A stretch of DNA of 64,000 bases from Streptosporangium sp. NBC_01755. GTDB lineage: Bacteria; Actinomycetota; Actinomycetes; Streptosporangiales; Streptosporangiaceae. Below the pieces are notes generated by a model that saw only the letters and a program-made list of their open reading frames with translations, did no database searches and was not told where the DNA came from. The translations under genes and the position numbers were made by a program. Each line of letters opens with the position of its first letter. Position 1 is the stretch's first letter. Below, piece after piece: positions 8,543 to 17,019 of this stretch. Location of the stretch: the NCBI RefSeq assembly GCF_035917995.1, contig NZ_CP109131.1, positions 4,340,001-4,404,000 on the forward strand, given 5' to 3'.

Positions 8543-8845
8543 TTAGAGCAAGTGGATATTTCGACCCTGGCATCCTGGCTGGCCCGCCCTCTCCACGAGG
8601 GCCGATGGGAAAAGAATGGGAACATCCTGCCAACGATTGAGCTTTCCGGGCTTTCGCTGACGGTTCCTGGACACGGGGCAGCACCCGCTCCGCTGCACCG
8701 CCGGGGACCACCTGCCGCACATGCGCGTACAGAGCTGAACCGAGACCACCTTGACATCCAACCCGGTCTCCAGCGCGCGCGGACCGCAGTCAGCGTCGAA
8801 CGGGGACGCGATCAGCCGATCAGCTTCGTTGACCATTGGGCTCAT
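8543..8845 (-). CDS. Possible decayed ORF after the HTH regulator
   Basis: An open frame of 100 codons starts 26 bases inside the end of the regulator gene (MSPMVNEADRLIASPFD...). Its first half has ordinary high-GC codon use. The second half does not, and a more convincing reading (VVPGGAAERVLPRV) continues in another frame, as if a small gene had been frameshifted. It may be spurious. The rest of the 8115-8819 interval is covered by the hairpin and 13-codon ORF entries. Confidence 0.2.
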   Translation of the reverse strand: MSPMVNEADRLIASPFDADCGPRALETGLDVKVVSVQLCTRMCGRWSPAVQRSGCCPVSRNRQRKPGKLNRWQDVPILFPSALVERAGQPGCQGRNIHLL

Positions 8846-10286
8846 CACTGATCCGGCCGACCAGCATGAGCGCCGGCAAGGCGCGAATGCGGTCTTGTAG
8901 GTCTTCGGCCTCGACGCCAGGGCTGGCGACGGTGAACAAGTCGTGGTTGAGGTCGCGAAGCCTGACACGGCTGGTCTCCCGCAAGGCCGGTGCGGGAATC
9001 ACATCGAGTACCTCAATGCCAAGTGCTGCGGCATCGGAGAGCTGGCCGCGGGCAGCCTCCGCGCGTGCGAGGACGAGCGTGGCGGCGGCCCAGCCGGGCC
9101 GACCGACGGGAAGGGACCGTCGCGAGGTCTCAGCGTGGCCGCGGGCGGCAGCGTGGTCGCCGAGTTGAAGGTTCGTCTCGGCCAGATGCAACTGGAGTTC
9201 GGCGCGGTCGAAACCGAACCGACCCGGACGTTCGCCGTCCGGGTCGGCCTCCAGCTTTCGTTGAGCGTTGGCCATCACCAGGGCGGCGTCCGACCGGGAG
9301 CTTTCTCCCAGGTAGGCAAGGGAGCGCAACTGCCCCCAGGCGAGGATCTGAGCGCGGCGGAGCGGGGTCTCGGCGTACTCGTATGCCTGCTGCGCCAGCT
9401 CCAGGGCTTCGACGGGCCGGTTGCCCGTGTACGCGGTCATCGCCTGAGCACCAAGCGACCAGCAGATCAGATCGTTGTCGCCGACCGCGGTGCCCAGCCG
9501 CGCGGCGGTCGCGAAGTGAATCGCCGCCGCCGGGTAGTCCGACAGGTGGAACGCCAAGTTGCCGACCAGAGCCGATAGCCAGCCCGCGAGCCGCCGAAGT
9601 TCGACGCGGGCACCGTCGAGCTGGGGAAGCTTCAGCATGCCGCTGACCAGTGCCCGGGTCCGATGCACCTCGATCGCGAGGAGACCGGGCGGGAACGCCG
9701 AATAGTTCACGTCGTAGTAGGCCAGGGCCGCGGCGAGATTCTCCAGAGCGAGCGGCCCCCCGGCGGGCCCTTCGACTTCCAGGGCCAGGGTGACGGAGTC
9801 GCGGAGGGCGGCCAGGATTGCGTTGTCGTGATCGGCCGTCATCGAATCCCCATCCGTGTATCTCGGTCGCGGAAGTGCTCGCCCGTCACGGTATGCCCGG
9901 CTGCCACCGCCCATATGCGGTACGAGCGTGGTGCTGTGGTGGAGGCCGAGTTGGGCGGGGTCTGCCTGATACACCGCGCACAGGGCCGCTGTGTAGTCGT
10001 GACCAGGGGTGATCTCTCCGTGCTCATACTTGCAGAGCATGCTCGCGTTCAGCAGCGACTCGCCGATCCGAGTCCGCTCGTAGAACTCCGCGATCTCGCT
10101 GATGGTCTGGGCGCGCGACCAGCCGAGCGCCCACCGCCACGCCTCCAAAGGCAGAACCTGCGGCAGCTCACGGACGATCGCCGAGGCGATTTGCTGGAGC
10201 GGCCATTGCTGCCGTTGCCCCTGCCGGCGGATCTCCTGGGCTCGGCGTGAGAGTTCAGCCCGCCGCATCCGACTGATCGTCGCCAT
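8820..10286 (-). CDS. HTH regulator with C-terminal helical-repeat domain
   Basis: A 488-residue protein. The N-terminal ~100 residues resemble an XRE-type DNA-binding domain (SLLNASMLCKYEHGEITPG). The remainder is Ala/Leu-rich with TPR-like helical pairs (HFATAARLGTAVGDNDL, ALELAQQAYEYAETPL). This layout is common in actinomycete pathway-specific regulators. The chosen ATG at 10286 has GGGAGGTG upstream; in-frame codons further upstream lack one. It is divergent from the radical SAM operon and shares a 180-base promoter region carrying inverted repeats, so it probably controls that operon. Confidence 0.8.
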   Translation of the reverse strand: MATISRMRRAELSRRAQEIRRQGQRQQWPLQQIASAIVRELPQVLPLEAWRWALGWSRAQTISEIAEFYERTRIGESLLNASMLCKYEHGEITPGHDYTAALCAVYQADPAQLGLHHSTTLVPHMGGGSRAYRDGRALPRPRYTDGDSMTADHDNAILAALRDSVTLALEVEGPAGGPLALENLAAALAYYDVNYSAFPPGLLAIEVHRTRALVSGMLKLPQLDGARVELRRLAGWLSALVGNLAFHLSDYPAAAIHFATAARLGTAVGDNDLICWSLGAQAMTAYTGNRPVEALELAQQAYEYAETPLRRAQILAWGQLRSLAYLGESSRSDAALVMANAQRKLEADPDGERPGRFGFDRAELQLHLAETNLQLGDHAAARGHAETSRRSLPVGRPGWAAATLVLARAEAARGQLSDAAALGIEVLDVIPAPALRETSRVRLRDLNHDLFTVASPGVEAEDLQDRIRALPALMLVGRISDEPNGQRS

Positions 10287-10346
10287 AAGGCGCGCACCTC
10301 CCAGTGCGTCGCTGGGCACCGATCGTAACCCCGCCGTGGCGGTCAC

Positions 10347-10381
10347 GACATTGTCTTGCCGGCAATGGCCGAGGCAATGTC
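10347..10381. promoter_or_regulatory. Inverted-repeat operator candidate between regulator and radical SAM operon
   Basis: GACATTG (10347-10353) and CAATGTC (10375-10381) form an inverted repeat around the 10-bp palindrome TTGCCGGCAA (10356-10365). The site sits midway between two divergent starts, where a shared operator is expected. Confidence 0.45.
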
Positions 10382-10466
10382 CTGCGCCGATGGCGGCATT
10401 GATGCGTTCACCAGCGGTCCAGCACCGTGAGGAGGGTCCGCAGCGCTCGTTTAGGGAGCCGATCGC

Positions 10467-11654
10467 TTGACGAACCTCAAACCCATCGCGGTCACACCGG
10501 CCGCCACCGGCCCCGGGCTGGAGGGCCGCGAATGGACTCCGGTGATCGACCAGCACGCCTCATGGCTGGCGGTGAACCCGATCCAGGGCTGCCCCAAGAA
10601 GTGCACCTACTGCTTCTTGAACCAGCGGGGGCAGACCCGGGTCGCTCCGGTCCAGCTCCACACTCCCGCCCAGACCGTCCAGTTGCTGCTGGAGTCGGAC
10701 CTGTACGGGCCCGATCGGCCGGTCGCCCTATTCACCTGGACCGACGTGATGGCAGTGGCGCCCTCACGCGCCTACCTGGCGGAGCTGCTGCGGGCGTTCG
10801 TCGCCGCAGGGCTCCCGAACGCGGTCGTGCTGATCACGAAATGCCGGGTGCCCGCCGACACCATCGAGGCCATCACCCAAGCACAAGTCGCGGGCCTGCG
10901 CGTCATCGTCTACCTCAGCTACTCCGGACTCGACGCCGAGATCGAGGTCGGCGTCCGGCACGAGCAGATCCGCGACAACTTCCCGGCGCTGCACGCCGCA
11001 GGAATCCCGATCGTGCACTACTGGCGGCCCGCGTTCCCGGCGTTCACCACCAAGGAGATCATGATCCGGGTGCTGGACACCGCCGCCAGATACGCCACCT
11101 GCACCATGGCCGCCGGCCTGAAAGTCGAACCCGAGGCCCTCGACCGGCTCGCCCAGCTGTGGCCCGCGCTGGCCACCACGCCGGGGGTGACCGAGGCCGA
11201 GGGGGTGTACCCCGAGTCGTTCTGGGAGTTCATCCACCACACCTCCGACCGCCACCCCGGCCACCCGGTGTTTCACACCAACTCGTGCGCGCTGGCGTAC
11301 GTACTGAGGGAAACCGACCGGTTCGGCGTGTACGGCGGGCAGGTCTGCACAACCCGTAACCGCTGCCCGCAGGCCCAACGGACACGATGCGCCTCCGCAG
11401 CGACCGCGGCCGTTCCCGACCACGCCGCGATCTCCGCGGCCCTGGCCCGGCGAGGGCTGGCCGGTGCCGCGTTCGACGTCCTGCCGGAGCGGCGCGAGCT
11501 CGTCATTCACGCCGCGGTCGCCAACCGGCTGGTGTCCGCCCTCACCCAGGACCTCGGTGTGCGGATCAGCGTGGCGGGTCAGGGGGCGGACGCCTACTGG
11601 AGCAGCGGCACCTCGGGCGCCCGTCCTCTGATCATCAAGGAGGGCCATTCATGA
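10467..11654 (+). CDS. Radical SAM protein
   Basis: A 395-residue radical SAM enzyme with the [4Fe-4S] motif CPKKCTYC (Cys 42, 46, 49), which cleaves S-adenosylmethionine to start radical chemistry. The CTYCFLNQ context recalls the spore-photoproduct-lyase-like branch. A later group of Cys (VCTTRNRC...TRC, in the last third) could bind a second cluster. The TTG start has TAGGGAG 8 bases upstream. Its TGA overlaps the next ATG. It is the first gene of a coupled operon. The substrate is unknown, and no precursor peptide is visible next to it. Confidence 0.85.
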   Translation: MTNLKPIAVTPAATGPGLEGREWTPVIDQHASWLAVNPIQGCPKKCTYCFLNQRGQTRVAPVQLHTPAQTVQLLLESDLYGPDRPVALFTWTDVMAVAPSRAYLAELLRAFVAAGLPNAVVLITKCRVPADTIEAITQAQVAGLRVIVYLSYSGLDAEIEVGVRHEQIRDNFPALHAAGIPIVHYWRPAFPAFTTKEIMIRVLDTAARYATCTMAAGLKVEPEALDRLAQLWPALATTPGVTEAEGVYPESFWEFIHHTSDRHPGHPVFHTNSCALAYVLRETDRFGVYGGQVCTTRNRCPQAQRTRCASAATAAVPDHAAISAALARRGLAGAAFDVLPERRELVIHAAVANRLVSALTQDLGVRISVAGQGADAYWSSGTSGARPLIIKEGHS

Positions 11655-12208
11655 TCGGTAACGACGAACTGGCGGAGATGCTGGAGCAGACCCGACAGCT
11701 GCGCCGAGGGTTCGCCCCTACCGCGCCCCGCTCCTGGGATGCTGCCACCGCCGGGGCCGAGCTCGCGGTGCAGCTAGGACACCTGGCGTTGTGCGTCGCC
11801 CGCCGCCACGGCATTGACATGGTCGCCTACGACGACCCGGGCAGGCCGATCAGCGACATCGGCGACGAACTCGCCGATGTCACCTTGGCGGCCCTCAGCA
11901 TCGGTGTCCTGGCCGATGAACCGCCCGCCTCAATCCGCTCGTCCCACTCGGCCGCTTCGGTGATCGAGGCGCTGCTGATGCTTCTGGTCTGCGCGGGACG
12001 AGCCGCAGAAGCCGGACTGGTCAGCGCCGGCTACCGGCACCAGCCCACCGGGTCCCCGCCACCCGTCCCCGAAGCGTGCGCGACGACCCTGCAGGCCGTC
12101 GACCGGCTCGCCGAGCTGCTCGGCCTGGACCTGCCGGAGCAGTTCCAGGCGATGTACACCGACGCCACCCGGTTCCTACGCTCCCACCAGAACGGAGACC
12201 AGGCATGA
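11651..12208 (+). CDS. MazG-like all-alpha NTP-pyrophosphohydrolase family protein
   Basis: A 185-residue helical protein. The segment DIGDELADVTLAALSIG resembles the metal-binding helix (ExxD-type) of MazG/dUTPase-like pyrophosphohydrolases, with an upstream helix rich in Glu/Gln. The assignment rests on this motif only. It overlaps the preceding and following genes by four bases (ATGA), so it is made in step with both. In this operon it might remove a nucleotide by-product or control a nucleotide pool. Confidence 0.55.
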   Translation: MIGNDELAEMLEQTRQLRRGFAPTAPRSWDAATAGAELAVQLGHLALCVARRHGIDMVAYDDPGRPISDIGDELADVTLAALSIGVLADEPPASIRSSHSAASVIEALLMLLVCAGRAAEAGLVSAGYRHQPTGSPPPVPEACATTLQAVDRLAELLGLDLPEQFQAMYTDATRFLRSHQNGDQA

Positions 12209-12996
12209 CGTTGCTCCAGCGCCTTGGCGACGGCCAGGTCCTCAAGCTCATGAGCGCCTCCCGCAGCACTCCGATCCGCTGGCTGACCGCCGACGATGTT
12301 CAAGCCCTCCACGTCGGCCGCTACATCGAGGAGCTGCGCACGGTCGGAGTCCAACTGCCCGCCGACGTCAGGATCGTGAAGTCCGGGCGGCGGCCCGCAG
12401 TCCAGCACCTGTGGATTCCCGGAACGCCGCTGCCCGATCTGGCCGCACACCACCCGGTCCTGTTCACATCAGCCGTGCGGCAGATCGCCGCGTGGGTCGC
12501 CGCTCTCGATTCCAGCGGAGCCCGTCTGGACACCAACCTGGCGAACTTCGTCATCAACCCCGACGACGGCCTGGTCTGCATCGATGTGCTGCCGCCGCTG
12601 CTGACCGATCTGCGCCCCCCCGAACACGACGACTGGCAGCGCCTGTTCGGCGGACTGTGCTACGACACCGACATCACGATGTGCGCGCTGGCCGGCTACG
12701 CAGCCCGCGCGCTCCTGGCCGCGCACGGTACCGGCGTCGCCGACCACATCCCAGACCTTGCCGGGCTCTGCCCCGGCCACACCCACCCGGATCGGCTGCC
12801 CGTCCACTGGTTCCACCTCCGGCAGAAGGCCGCGGTGGTTGCGCTGTGCGGCGAGATTCCCCCGCGGACCGCGCTGAAGGTGTTCACCGCCACGTCGGTC
12901 CTGCGGCTGCGTAACACCCCGACCGCCGCCCGGCAGGCACGTATCGACGCGGGCCTGGCGGCGATGCACCGCCTCGACCCGAAAGGCAGCCTGTGA
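12205..12996 (+). CDS. Putative kinase-fold phosphotransferase
   Basis: A 263-residue protein with an apparent catalytic loop LDTNLANFVINP followed by CIDVLPP. This matches the spacing of the Asn and metal-binding Asp in aminoglycoside-phosphotransferase-like kinases. The usual HxD is replaced by LDT, so activity is uncertain. It is coupled by four-base overlaps to the genes on both sides. It could phosphorylate a small-molecule intermediate of the operon. Confidence 0.5.
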   Translation: MTLLQRLGDGQVLKLMSASRSTPIRWLTADDVQALHVGRYIEELRTVGVQLPADVRIVKSGRRPAVQHLWIPGTPLPDLAAHHPVLFTSAVRQIAAWVAALDSSGARLDTNLANFVINPDDGLVCIDVLPPLLTDLRPPEHDDWQRLFGGLCYDTDITMCALAGYAARALLAAHGTGVADHIPDLAGLCPGHTHPDRLPVHWFHLRQKAAVVALCGEIPPRTALKVFTATSVLRLRNTPTAARQARIDAGLAAMHRLDPKGSL

Positions 12997-14090
12997 CCAC
13001 CCACACCGACCTGACCTGCTACGCCGGTGACGTCCCGCTCACCGTGATGAGTACCCCCGCCGACCACGAGGCTCTGTCCCGGCACATCGCCGACTACCTG
13101 GCTGGCCGCATCGGGGAGCTACAGCTGCCCGGCTACCAGATTCATGTGCACACCGACACCGGCCGGTTCCGCACCGCCGCGGCAACCTTCACTGAGCTGG
13201 CAGTCACCACGGTGCAACCGGTTCCTGGGGTCACCCTCAGCGAAGGCCGCATCGGTGCCGCAGGCCGCTGCTACACCGTGGCGGCGGACGTGCTCGAAGG
13301 ACGGCCCGGAGCCTGGGCCGTACAGGTCGAAGGACCCGTCATCGACCTGTACGTGGCCGAACGGGCCGCCGCGCCGAAGTACACGCTGCGCGTGATCCGC
13401 GAGGTGATGCTGCGGACGTACGAGTCCGCCGGCGGAATCGTCTTCCACGCCGCCGGGGTCGACATCGCCGGCCGCACGGTGATGGTCTGCGCGAACCGCG
13501 GCGCGGGCAAGACCACCACGCTCGCGGCGCTTCTCCACGGCCTGGGCGGCCGAGGAGCGCTCCTGTCCAACGACAGACTGATCATCCACGGGCAGCGGCG
13601 GGTCGTCGCCGTGCCCCTCCCGGTCCCGGTCGCCCGCGGCACCCTGGAGGCGTTCCCCGAACTCTGGGCCGCGGTACCCCCGGGGGAGGCGGCTGCTCTT
13701 CCCCGCCAGTTCGGCACACGAGACAAGACCGCCTTGTCCGCGCGGACGTTCGCCACCGCGTTCGGTTCCCGCCAGATACCCGGGTCGGTCCTGCACACCC
13801 TCGTCGTCCCCCGCTTCACCGACACCACCCAGCCCCCGCAAGCACGCCGCCTCACCCCGGCCGAGACCCTCAAGGTCCTGACGGAGGCGTGCTTCACCCC
13901 GGTAGATGAGTTCTGGCTGCCCTGGCTGATCCACCGCACCCCCGGTGACGCCGAGCTGGCCAAGGCCGCAACGGCCCTTTGTGCCCGCCTCGCGGTCTCC
14001 GTGCCCTGCTTCCAGGTGGAGTACGGGGTGCGCGGCCCGATCGACCGCCTTCATCGTGTCCTGGCCGACCTGATCGGAGATCTCCTATGA
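12993..14090 (+). CDS. HPr-kinase-like P-loop protein
   Basis: A 365-residue protein. A P-loop NRGAGKTTTLAALLHGL lies at about residues 166-182, preceded by the HPr-kinase-like FHAAGVDIAGRTVMVCA and followed by SNDRLII. This is the order of HprK/P-family domains found outside sugar regulation, often in biosynthetic clusters. The N-terminal 130 residues are unassigned. The GTG start overlaps the upstream TGA, and the stop overlaps the next ATG. The phosphoacceptor is unknown. Confidence 0.7.
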   Translation: MTTHTDLTCYAGDVPLTVMSTPADHEALSRHIADYLAGRIGELQLPGYQIHVHTDTGRFRTAAATFTELAVTTVQPVPGVTLSEGRIGAAGRCYTVAADVLEGRPGAWAVQVEGPVIDLYVAERAAAPKYTLRVIREVMLRTYESAGGIVFHAAGVDIAGRTVMVCANRGAGKTTTLAALLHGLGGRGALLSNDRLIIHGQRRVVAVPLPVPVARGTLEAFPELWAAVPPGEAAALPRQFGTRDKTALSARTFATAFGSRQIPGSVLHTLVVPRFTDTTQPPQARRLTPAETLKVLTEACFTPVDEFWLPWLIHRTPGDAELAKAATALCARLAVSVPCFQVEYGVRGPIDRLHRVLADLIGDLL

Positions 14091-14896
14091 CCCGCCTTCC
14101 TCAGCGCCCGTCGTGCCCGGCAGTGGTGACCGCAGCCGGGTACGGAACCCGATTTCAGCCGTTCAGCACCTGGGTTCCCAAGGAGATGCTGCCGATCGGC
14201 TCCGAACCCGCCCTCGGTCACGTCATCACCGAATGCCTGGCGGCCGGCGCGGACCTGGTCCACGTCGTCACCCGCCCCGGCGACCAGATCATCCCCGCCT
14301 ACATCAGCGGCCTGCGCGAGGAAGGCCTCCCTGTGAGGGCAACCCCTGAGGACCTGTCCCACGGGTACGGCAACGCGGCCCCGCTGCTGACCCTCGCCCA
14401 GCAACTGACCGACTGTGACCTGTTCATGGTGGCGTTCGGTGACGATGTCCTCCTCGGCGGCGTCCCTGGCGCAGACCTGGCAGCCATGCGCGAGCAGGCC
14501 GGGCGGGGAGCGGACTTCGTCATCGCCGCCCAGCTCATCGACCGCGCCGACATCGGCTCGTTCGGAATCGTCGACCTGGCCGAACCCGGCGGGGACCGGG
14601 TCAGCGGGATCCGGCAGCGGCCCGCCCCGGCGACCGTCGACGAACCGCTCGCGGTGGTGTCCCGCCTGGTACTGCGCCCGTTCGTCCTCCACCAGCTCAT
14701 CGCGCGCCCGCAAGCCCGCGGTGAGGTCGACCTCGGCCTCGCCGTCGGAGAACACGCCCATACCGGCGATGTACGTGTACGGAGACTTTCCGCCGACTGG
14801 GTTACCGTCGGAGAGCCCCGCCGCTACGCGGACGCGCTCACCCGTCACTGGCGCGACCACGCCCCGCCGCCGACGCCCCTGCGGGCAACGCCCTGA
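14087..14896 (+). CDS. Nucleotidyltransferase (GalU-like)
   Basis: A 269-residue sugar-phosphate nucleotidyltransferase. The N-terminal signature AAGYGTRFQPFS ... PKEMLPIG and the later AFGDDVLLGG match the UTP-glucose-1-phosphate uridylyltransferase family, which joins NTP and a sugar-1-phosphate to give an NDP-sugar and PPi. It has four-base coupling to the P-loop kinase gene. With the downstream epimerase it suggests an activated-sugar step. Confidence 0.82.
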   Translation: MTRLPQRPSCPAVVTAAGYGTRFQPFSTWVPKEMLPIGSEPALGHVITECLAAGADLVHVVTRPGDQIIPAYISGLREEGLPVRATPEDLSHGYGNAAPLLTLAQQLTDCDLFMVAFGDDVLLGGVPGADLAAMREQAGRGADFVIAAQLIDRADIGSFGIVDLAEPGGDRVSGIRQRPAPATVDEPLAVVSRLVLRPFVLHQLIARPQARGEVDLGLAVGEHAHTGDVRVRRLSADWVTVGEPRRYADALTRHWRDHAPPPTPLRATP

Positions 14897-14927
14897 CCAC
14901 CCTCGCTGTGCCGTCTGGGAGGACAGC

Positions 14928-15581
14928 ATGCTCATCGACATTTACAACGACCGCAACAAGCACATCGGCGCCGAGGACAAGAAGGTCGCGCACGAGAAAG
15001 GGCTGTGGCATCGCACGTTCTCCTGCCTGACCGTCAACCCCTCCACCCAGACCGTGCTGCTCCAGAAGAAGCAGCCGGGCCGCTACGCCTTCGACCGGCC
15101 CGACCACGCCGATTTCACCGTCGGCGGCCACTACGAAGCCGGTGAGAGCATCACCGACGGCGTCCGGGAGATCCGGGAAGAACTCGGCCTCGACGTCGAC
15201 TACAAGGAACTGCAGCCGCTGGGAATCCGCCAGACCGCCGTAACCCTGGCCCCGACATGGATCGAGCGCGAGTTCCAGTACTGGCACCTCCTGGCGCTGC
15301 CACTCGGCCTGGAGGAGATCCCACTCGACGACGCCGAGGTCTCCGGACTCGTACAGATCGGCCTCCATGACGCGATCTCGCTCGCGGCCGGCGACCGCAC
15401 CGAGGCCCCCGCCCGCTACCTGATCCGGTCAAGGGAAGGCCGCGAATATCAGGACGCGACGCTGACCCGAGACGACCTCGTGCCCGGCTACCTCGACGAG
15501 GACTCCGATCGGCTCTACCTGCGGCTGTTCATCGCCGCGCACCGCTACCTGCAAGGCGAGCACGACCGCCTGTTCTGGTGA
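14928..15581 (+). CDS. NUDIX hydrolase
   Basis: A 217-residue protein with a complete Nudix box (GHYEAGESITDGV followed by REIREELGL) at about residues 66-88, the metal-binding helix that cleaves nucleoside diphosphate derivatives. The N-terminus (DRNKHIGAEDKKVAHEKGLWH) resembles the isopentenyl-diphosphate-isomerase-like group of Nudix proteins. The ATG has GGGAGGA upstream. There is a 31-base gap from the previous gene, so it is the first gene of the operon that is not overlapped. Confidence 0.85.
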   Translation: MLIDIYNDRNKHIGAEDKKVAHEKGLWHRTFSCLTVNPSTQTVLLQKKQPGRYAFDRPDHADFTVGGHYEAGESITDGVREIREELGLDVDYKELQPLGIRQTAVTLAPTWIEREFQYWHLLALPLGLEEIPLDDAEVSGLVQIGLHDAISLAAGDRTEAPARYLIRSREGREYQDATLTRDDLVPGYLDEDSDRLYLRLFIAAHRYLQGEHDRLFW

Positions 15582-15593
15582 CCACGGAAAGGA

Positions 15594-15646
15594 CCGACCG
15601 CTGATGTCTTCCAGCACCGACCGCTGATGTCTTCCAGCACCGACCG
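15594..15646 (+). repeat. 23-bp tandem duplication of a start region
   Basis: Two perfect 23-bp copies (15594-15616, 15617-15639) plus seven bases of a third. Each copy carries the epimerase start codon, so there are two ATGs 23 bases apart in different frames. Confidence 0.92.
15604..15627 (+). CDS. 7-codon ORF created by start duplication
   Basis: The first duplicated ATG reads MSSSTDR and stops at a TGA that overlaps the second ATG (TGATG). The Shine-Dalgarno AAAGGA (15588-15593) is placed for this ATG, not for the real epimerase start, so the epimerase may depend on re-initiation. Confidence 0.4.
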   Translation: MSSSTDR

Positions 15647-16709
15647 TTCGATCGCTGTTGTCCTCGGCACCCGACCAGAGATGATCAAACTATCGGTGCT
15701 GATCACCCTGCTCGGCGACCAAGCACGCGTGATCCACACCGGCCAGCACTACGACCCGACGATGACGGGCGACTCCGCTTCCAACGTCCATCACCCCCAC
15801 CTGCAGCTGAGGGTCGGCGGCCAGCACCGCGGCGTCCAGATCGGCGCCGCCACCGCCCAGCTCACCCAGGCGTGGCACGACGATCCGCCCGCAGCGGTCA
15901 TCGTGCAAGGCGACACCAACGCGGCCTTGGCCGGCGCTCTGGCCGCCAACGCCGTACAGGCCCCGCTCATCCACGTTGAGGCGGGACTGCGCAGCCACGA
16001 CCGCGCGATGCCCGAAGAGCACAACCGCATCGTCATCGACCACCTCGCTGACCTATGCTGCGCGGTGACGTCGCAGAACGTCTCGAACCTGTGGGCCGAA
16101 GGCATCCCCGACAGCCGGATCGTGCTGACCGGCAACCCCATCGTGGAGGCAGTCCACCTGACGGAGAGAGATCACGCCGCAGCGCTGCGCCTCACCGCTC
16201 CGCTGGGCGGCGAACCATACGTGGTGTCCACGCTGCACCGGCCGGAAAACGTTGATGACCCCGACCGGCTCCGCCGCATGCTGACCAGCCTCGCCGCACT
16301 CGACCTGCCGGTTCTGCTAGTGATCCACCCACGCACCCGGCAGCGGGTGCAGCAGTTCGGCCTCAGCGATCTCTTGGCCCAGCTACACGTCATCGACCCA
16401 CTCAGCTACCCGGCGTTCCTCGCGGTCGCCGAACAAGCCTCCTTGCTGATCTCCGACTCAGGAGGAATCCAGGAGGAGGCCGGCATCCTCGGAGTACGTC
16501 TGCTCGTGCTGCGCCAGTCCACCGAACGGCCTGAAGCCTTGAGTGCGGACTGCGCGTTGGTTCCCCAGCCGGAACAGCTCCGCGTGTTCGCTCAATCGAT
16601 GGCCGCGCTCCCTGGCAGACCATTGCCGGGCCTTAGCGTGTTCGGCGATGGCCGGGCCTCTGCACGCATCGCGGACCTTACCGAAATTCTTGCCGCAAGC
16701 GCACCCTGA
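15627..16709 (+). CDS. wecB: UDP-N-acetylglucosamine 2-epimerase, non-hydrolysing
   Basis: A 360-residue WecB/MnaA-family enzyme that interconverts UDP-GlcNAc and UDP-ManNAc. Family motifs in order are GTRPEMIKL near the N-terminus, QGDTNAALAG, HVEAGLRSHDR, PEEHNR, TLHRPENVD and SDSGGIQEEA. The length is about normal. It is the last gene of the operon. The start is the second of two duplicated ATGs, because only that frame continues. The pathway product is unknown; a ManNAc-type sugar or a relative is possible. Confidence 0.88.
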   Translation: MSSSTDRSIAVVLGTRPEMIKLSVLITLLGDQARVIHTGQHYDPTMTGDSASNVHHPHLQLRVGGQHRGVQIGAATAQLTQAWHDDPPAAVIVQGDTNAALAGALAANAVQAPLIHVEAGLRSHDRAMPEEHNRIVIDHLADLCCAVTSQNVSNLWAEGIPDSRIVLTGNPIVEAVHLTERDHAAALRLTAPLGGEPYVVSTLHRPENVDDPDRLRRMLTSLAALDLPVLLVIHPRTRQRVQQFGLSDLLAQLHVIDPLSYPAFLAVAEQASLLISDSGGIQEEAGILGVRLLVLRQSTERPEALSADCALVPQPEQLRVFAQSMAALPGRPLPGLSVFGDGRASARIADLTEILAASAP

Positions 16710-16818
16710 GGCCACGTCCGGGGAGGTGGCCGGGCGCGGCATCTGTGCCCCTCTTGCCAGGCCCGGGTGCTCATACACCGCCTCCGTGAACGCACTCCGC
16801 CCGCTCTGCGGTACGCGT

Positions 16819-17019
16819 TCAGGGGCGGCTCACGGGTCCGTGCTCGGTCGGGCGGCAGTGGATGGTCAGCATGCCGTACAGGCGGATGGCGTCGGCCATG
16901 GGCACGCACGTTCCGGTGGCGCCGGTGAGGAACAGTTCGACGCCGGGATGGCCGTGGACGAACCACAGGCGGCCGGTCGTCTCCGACGAGACGATGTCAC
17001 CGGGGCGCGGCTCGGTCAT
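16819..17019 (-). CDS. 66-residue small protein
   Basis: A compact ORF starting MTEPRPGDIVSSETTG, with a Trp/Phe/His-rich centre (RLWFVHGHPGVELF) and two Cys. GAGGAGA precedes the ATG. The ATG overlaps the TGA of the upstream 50-codon ORF, so the two are coupled. I do not recognise the family. It converges with the epimerase operon. Confidence 0.6.
   Translation of the reverse strand: MTEPRPGDIVSSETTGRLWFVHGHPGVELFLTGATGTCVPMADAIRLYGMLTIHCRPTEHGPVSRP

Noticed and set aside
8193..8720. 175-codon minus-strand open frame over the hairpin locus
   Set aside because: Runs through the hairpin arms, shows no family motif, and its codon use is uneven; a short ORF with a strong ribosome-binding site explains the region better.
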